Shown here: piece after piece, positions 60,837-64,000 of the stretch | Numbering within the stretch: the first letter of the stretch is position 1 | Layout of the letters: each line of letters starts with the position of its first letter | DNA from: an archaeon | GTDB taxonomy: Archaea; Thermoproteota; Nitrososphaeria; Nitrososphaerales; Gagatemarchaeaceae | NCBI GenBank assembly: GCA_021791695.1 | Contig: JAJYWC010000003.1 | Coordinates: forward strand, 1 to 64,000 | DNA: 64,000 bases | Direction: 5' to 3' | Notes under the pieces: generated by a model | The model's database searches: none | Seen by the model: only the letters and a program-made list of their open reading frames with translations | Told to the model about the DNA's origin: nothing | Position numbers and translations under genes: made by a program

Positions 60837-61487
60837 ATGCTCGTAGACCTGACGCAGCTGGTCCACAAGGAAATGACGGTCTGGACGAACTATCCAAAGC
60901 CTGAGATGACGGTCATGAAGACCTATGAGAAGGACGGGTGCTACAGCGACAAGATCTGCGTCGCGATACACGTCGGGACGCACGTCGATGTGCCCATCCA
61001 CTTCATCGAGGGGACGGCATCGGTGGAAGAGATACCCGTCGGCACGTTCTTCGGCGACGCACTCGTGTTGGACGTGCCAGTGTCGAGTCCCGACCATAAG
61101 CTGAACATGGAGCAGTTCTCGGCGGCCATCAAGAGATTCGGGTCACCCTCCGTCAAGGGCACCACGCTGCTGTTCGCGACCGGCTGGGACAGGCACTTGG
61201 GGAACGAAGAGGTGTACCTCAGGTCGTGTCCCGGATTCTCGAAGGAGCTTGCTGACCATCTTGTGTCGCTGGACATAAAGGCGGTGGGACTGGACACGCC
61301 CAGCCTCGACTACTACAAGAGCCCCGACTACGTGGGTCACAAGACCCTGCTCGGCGCGGGGCTTGTCGGGTACGAGAACCTCCAGGGGATATCGAAGCTC
61401 GCCGGGAAGAAGATAAGGTTCTACGGACTGCCTCTCAAGCTCAAGGGCGCGTCGGGTTCCCCCGTCCGGGCCATAGCCGAACTCTGA
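60837..61487 (+). CDS. Cyclase-family metal-dependent hydrolase (kynurenine formamidase-like)
   Basis: 216 residues from ATG 60837, about 28 bases after TTCTTTTATCC. The metal site is HVGTHVDVPIHF, the cyclase-family hallmark, and GLDTPSLDYY follows near the end. Members open amide or lactam bonds, including N-formylkynurenine and isatin. No tryptophan-degradation genes are nearby, so the substrate is open. Confidence 0.82.
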   Translation: MLVDLTQLVHKEMTVWTNYPKPEMTVMKTYEKDGCYSDKICVAIHVGTHVDVPIHFIEGTASVEEIPVGTFFGDALVLDVPVSSPDHKLNMEQFSAAIKRFGSPSVKGTTLLFATGWDRHLGNEEVYLRSCPGFSKELADHLVSLDIKAVGLDTPSLDYYKSPDYVGHKTLLGAGLVGYENLQGISKLAGKKIRFYGLPLKLKGASGSPVRAIAEL

Positions 61488-61530
61488 GCTTAGGCGGCAT
61501 CCATCGGCATCTGAGGGCCTGGCGTCTTCC

Positions 61531-63720
61531 TTACTCCTTGTCGATGAACTCCGCAGGCGTGGGCGGCTCCGGCGAGAGGCCCTTCCTCTTCCTCACGTCC
61601 GTGACTATCGGCAACAGCATGTTCGTCGGGACCGACTGCCATGTCTTGAAGCTCGTGTTCCATGTCGCCTTGCCCGCGGTCGCACCCCTCATGACCTGTG
61701 AGAGGTCGAACGTCTCCGAGGCCGGTATCTCTCCCTGGATGATGGTAACCACTTCCCTCTGCTCCACGTTGATGAGCTTGCCCCGCTTGGCGCTGATCAC
61801 TCCCGTAATCGCGCCGATGAGCTCTGCGGGACCCTTGACCTCTATCGCAAGTATCGGCTCCAGCAGTGTGGGGTTCGCCATCATCATCGCCCCAAGAACG
61901 GCCCTCCTCGTCGCCGGCATCAGCTGCGCATAGGTCCTGTGGGCCGGGTCCTCGTGCGGCACGTAGTGGGTTAGGGTGACCTTGACTCCCCTGCATATCT
62001 CGTACGCGAGGGGCCCGTTCTGCATTACATCCTCCCAGCCGGCGCGAATAGAGTCCATCGACTCCTGCAGGTACTGGACGCCCTTGGTCTCCTCTGTGAG
62101 CATGTTGCCCTTCGGGTCGATGCTCACGACGCTCTTGGCCTCGTCCGAGGACCAGCCGTTGTCCCTGAGGGTCTTCTGGATGCCCTTCTTGTCGGTCATC
62201 TCGTTGAGTGTCCCGTTCCTGATGAGCTCGATGATGTGCGGGTCGAGAGGCTCGACCTTGATGAATATCTTGTTGTGCCTGTTCGGGGAGCGCGACATTA
62301 TGGGGCCCGCCGGCGCTCTCACCGCCTCCCTGTAGTTGATGATGGGCGGCGAGGTGATTATCTCGAGCCCCTGCTGCTGGAGCATTGTCGTCGCTATCTC
62401 GAGGTGGAGCACCCCCATGCCTGCCATGAGTGTCTCTCCCGACTCCTGGTTGATGGTGATGACGAGGTTCGGGTCCTCGATGTTCAGCCTGCGCATCGCC
62501 TCGACCAGCTTGGGGAGGTCCCTGGGGTGCTTCGCCTCGACGGCCGTCGTCACCACAGGTTCCGATACGTAGTGGATAGACTCAAACGGGACGACATCTT
62601 TCACGGTGGATATCGTCTCGCCCGACCTGATGTCCAGCCCGAGGATGGCCGGGATGTTGCCTGCCGGGAGCGAGTCGACTATCTCCCTCTGGAAGCCCAT
62701 GAATATCTGGACCGACTGTATCTTCCCCTCTTTCTTCGAGTTCAGCAGGTAGACCTGGTCTCCGTTGCTTATCGTTCCCGAGAAGAGCCTGCCAGTGCCC
62801 ACGAGCCCCGCTGCCGGGTCGACGACGACGTTGGTGACCATCATGACCATCGGGCCGTTCTCATCGCACTTCAGGAGCGACTGCCCTATCGGGCTGTTGA
62901 GGTCTCCCTGCCAGATCTTAGGGATACGGTACTTCTGCGCCACGTCCGGGGGCGGGTGGTGCCTTACCACCATGCCCAGTAGGGCGTCGTGGAGAGGGAG
63001 CTTCTTGCCGAGCTCCTGAGGGCCGATGGTGGTGTAGGCCTCAATGATGTCCTTGAACGACATGCCCGCCTGCTTGGCGATGACCGAGTTGAAGCCCCAT
63101 TTGTCCTTGGATGAGCCGAACGCGACCTGCCCGTTGGCGACCGCGACCTGCCACGCCTTCTTGTACTCCGGCTCGGCGTACGTCTCGACGAGGCGGTTGA
63201 AGTCCTTCACGATGTTAAAGAGCCACTCCTGCATCTTTTCGGGCGATAATCGGAGTTCCTTGATTAAACGGTCGATTTTATTGATGTAGAGGACAGGGCG
63301 AACCCGTTCCTCAAGCGCTTGTCGGAGAACAGTCTCGGTTTGGGTCATTATTCCCTCAACGGAATCCACAACGACGATGGCTCCGTCAACGGCCCTTAAA
63401 CTTCGAGTTACTTTACCAGTAAAGTCAATGTGGCCCGGCGTATCGATTAGATTGATTACATACGGCTTATTATCCAATTCGTAGTATAAAGTGACGTTTG
63501 CTGCCTTAATCGTCATCTGTCTCTGCTGTTCCAGCTCCATATAGTCCAAAGCGAGCGCCTGCCCTGCAACAGAGGGTGAAAGCATGCCCGTCGCTGCCAA
63601 AAGAGAGTCCGAAGTGGTGGTCTTTCCATGGTCCACGTGCGCTATGATACCTAGGTTACGAATCTGGTCCCGATTATGGACGATTTTGAGAGCTTCCGTC
63701 GTTGTCTTGAACTTCGGCAT
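61531..63720 (-). CDS. fusA: Archaeal elongation factor 2
   Basis: 729 residues. G1 is AHVDHGKTT (27-35), G3 DTPGH, G4 NKID. The C-terminal HEDPAHRTYAQ region holds the likely diphthamide His594. It drives ribosome translocation. Codons from the ATG to about 63240 use many A/T-ending triplets (AAT, GAT, TTA, ACT), while those below 63235 end almost always in G or C. The change is sharp and lies inside the gene, with no break in the protein. Confidence 0.96.
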   Translation of the reverse strand: MPKFKTTTEALKIVHNRDQIRNLGIIAHVDHGKTTTSDSLLAATGMLSPSVAGQALALDYMELEQQRQMTIKAANVTLYYELDNKPYVINLIDTPGHIDFTGKVTRSLRAVDGAIVVVDSVEGIMTQTETVLRQALEERVRPVLYINKIDRLIKELRLSPEKMQEWLFNIVKDFNRLVETYAEPEYKKAWQVAVANGQVAFGSSKDKWGFNSVIAKQAGMSFKDIIEAYTTIGPQELGKKLPLHDALLGMVVRHHPPPDVAQKYRIPKIWQGDLNSPIGQSLLKCDENGPMVMMVTNVVVDPAAGLVGTGRLFSGTISNGDQVYLLNSKKEGKIQSVQIFMGFQREIVDSLPAGNIPAILGLDIRSGETISTVKDVVPFESIHYVSEPVVTTAVEAKHPRDLPKLVEAMRRLNIEDPNLVITINQESGETLMAGMGVLHLEIATTMLQQQGLEIITSPPIINYREAVRAPAGPIMSRSPNRHNKIFIKVEPLDPHIIELIRNGTLNEMTDKKGIQKTLRDNGWSSDEAKSVVSIDPKGNMLTEETKGVQYLQESMDSIRAGWEDVMQNGPLAYEICRGVKVTLTHYVPHEDPAHRTYAQLMPATRRAVLGAMMMANPTLLEPILAIEVKGPAELIGAITGVISAKRGKLINVEQREVVTIIQGEIPASETFDLSQVMRGATAGKATWNTSFKTWQSVPTNMLLPIVTDVRKRKGLSPEPPTPAEFIDKE

Positions 63721-63759
63721 AACTTATGACCGCTTTCGAGCCCCTTCCAAGGCGTGATG

Positions 63760-63767
63760 GTTATAAC
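63760..63767. promoter_or_regulatory. Palindromic TATA box shared by divergent genes
   Basis: GTTATAAC reads the same on both strands. It is centred about 25 bases before the ATG at 63789 (leaderless spacing) and about 43 bases before the fusA ATG at 63720, giving a leader of about 18 bases there. Confidence 0.5.
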
Positions 63768-63788
63768 GTTTTACAGACTCGGGGAGCT

Positions 63789-64000
63789 ATGTCTGCGGAG
63801 ACTTTGTCCCCTCGAGTGGCTGGGCCACCCGGCGGTCAACAGTCCCTCCGTGAGAGGGCTGACTCCGAGCTTGAGAAGAATGTCCCTCTCTTCTCTTCCA
63901 GGCAACTCCCGGGCCTCTGCGCGAAGCACCTGATCAACAGCCCCGCCAAGCCATCCTCCAAGTGGACCCTAGGCAACCAGCTCCTCATGCTCCTTGCCGG
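63789..64000 (+). CDS. Partial gene, possibly ArdC-like N-terminus
   Basis: Seventy residues are visible from ATG 63789 before the window ends, with no stop. A charged start is followed by LFSSRQLPGLCAKHLINS and SSKWTLGNQLLMLLA. The W-x-x-x-N-Q-x-L-M pattern recalls the N-terminal ssDNA-binding domain of ArdC-like antirestriction proteins, but the length seen is too short to be sure. Confidence 0.45.
   Translation, partial: MSAETLSPRVAGPPGGQQSLRERADSELEKNVPLFSSRQLPGLCAKHLINSPAKPSSKWTLGNQLLMLLA

Noticed and set aside
1-64000. CRISPR arrays
   Set aside because: No series of regularly spaced direct repeats was seen anywhere in the window.

Overview
The window is archaeal chromosome with high GC, most likely from a heterotrophic member of the Thaumarchaeota/Nitrososphaeria side of the Thermoproteota. 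The evidence is the core genes: archaeal EF-2 with a diphthamide-type histidine, replication factor C large subunit, Orc1/Cdc6, a UbiA enzyme of the archaeal ether-lipid type, a tRNA-splicing endonuclease homologue, PAC2 and DUF59 proteins, and an F420-type reductase. Many genes have a TATA-like box about 25-30 bases before the start codon and no ribosome-binding site, and TTG starts are frequent. Both point to leaderless archaeal transcription. I see no ammonia-oxidation genes, rRNA genes or CRISPR array.

Bases 1-7797 look like part of an integrated genomic island that abuts the 3' end of a tRNA-Arg(TCG) gene and runs off the left edge. It holds a very large SIR2-STAND protein (open from 3032 to base 1, so it has no stop in the window), a small AbrB-like protein, a pilin-like gene broken by an in-frame TAG, a transposase tail, and a divergent wHTH/coiled-coil protein. 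It also holds a tight operon of zinc ribbon, DUF1016-like protein, C5 cytosine methyltransferase and tyrosine integrase.

Bases 7.9-23.6 kb are mostly core genes: mtnA, an endA homologue, the ether-lipid prenyltransferase, rfcL, an ArsR-type regulator, orc1/cdc6, an MDR oxidoreductase, a VIT/CCC1 transporter, an M20 hydrolase, an ABC ATPase, PAC2, DUF59, DUF151, a HypE/AIR-synthase-like protein, a CBS protein and an MFS exporter. Bases 23.6-38 kb carry an amidase, surface and membrane proteins, a stand-alone MIT protein, PEBP, cupin, an HD hydrolase, a D-cysteine desulfhydrase-like enzyme, an SDR, a DUF4382 surface protein, a ParA module with two charged or disordered small proteins, an FkbM methyltransferase and a cysteine-rich repeat protein.

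Bases 38.1-50.5 kb are catabolic: KDPG aldolase, KDG kinase and an SDR; then DUF72, DUF308, a Ddn-like protein, an SHMT-like enzyme, two related APC permeases, a frameshifted Zn-dependent dehydrogenase, a metallo-beta-lactamase-fold hydrolase and a truncated SDR. Bases 50.5-64 kb carry the split glycine decarboxylase P-protein genes with an AcoX-type kinase, another MDR dehydrogenase, a class V aminotransferase-fold enzyme, and a PLP synthase fused to a rhodanese-like domain. They are followed by a hairpin-rich non-coding stretch, a cyclase-family hydrolase and fusA/aEF-2, whose first ~160 codons are clearly less GC-rich than the rest. A partial, possibly ArdC-like gene runs off the right edge.

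Several genes carry single-base length changes in G/C runs (20.2, 46.6 and 57.3 kb, and the integrase 3' end). These could be genuine decay or assembly errors.
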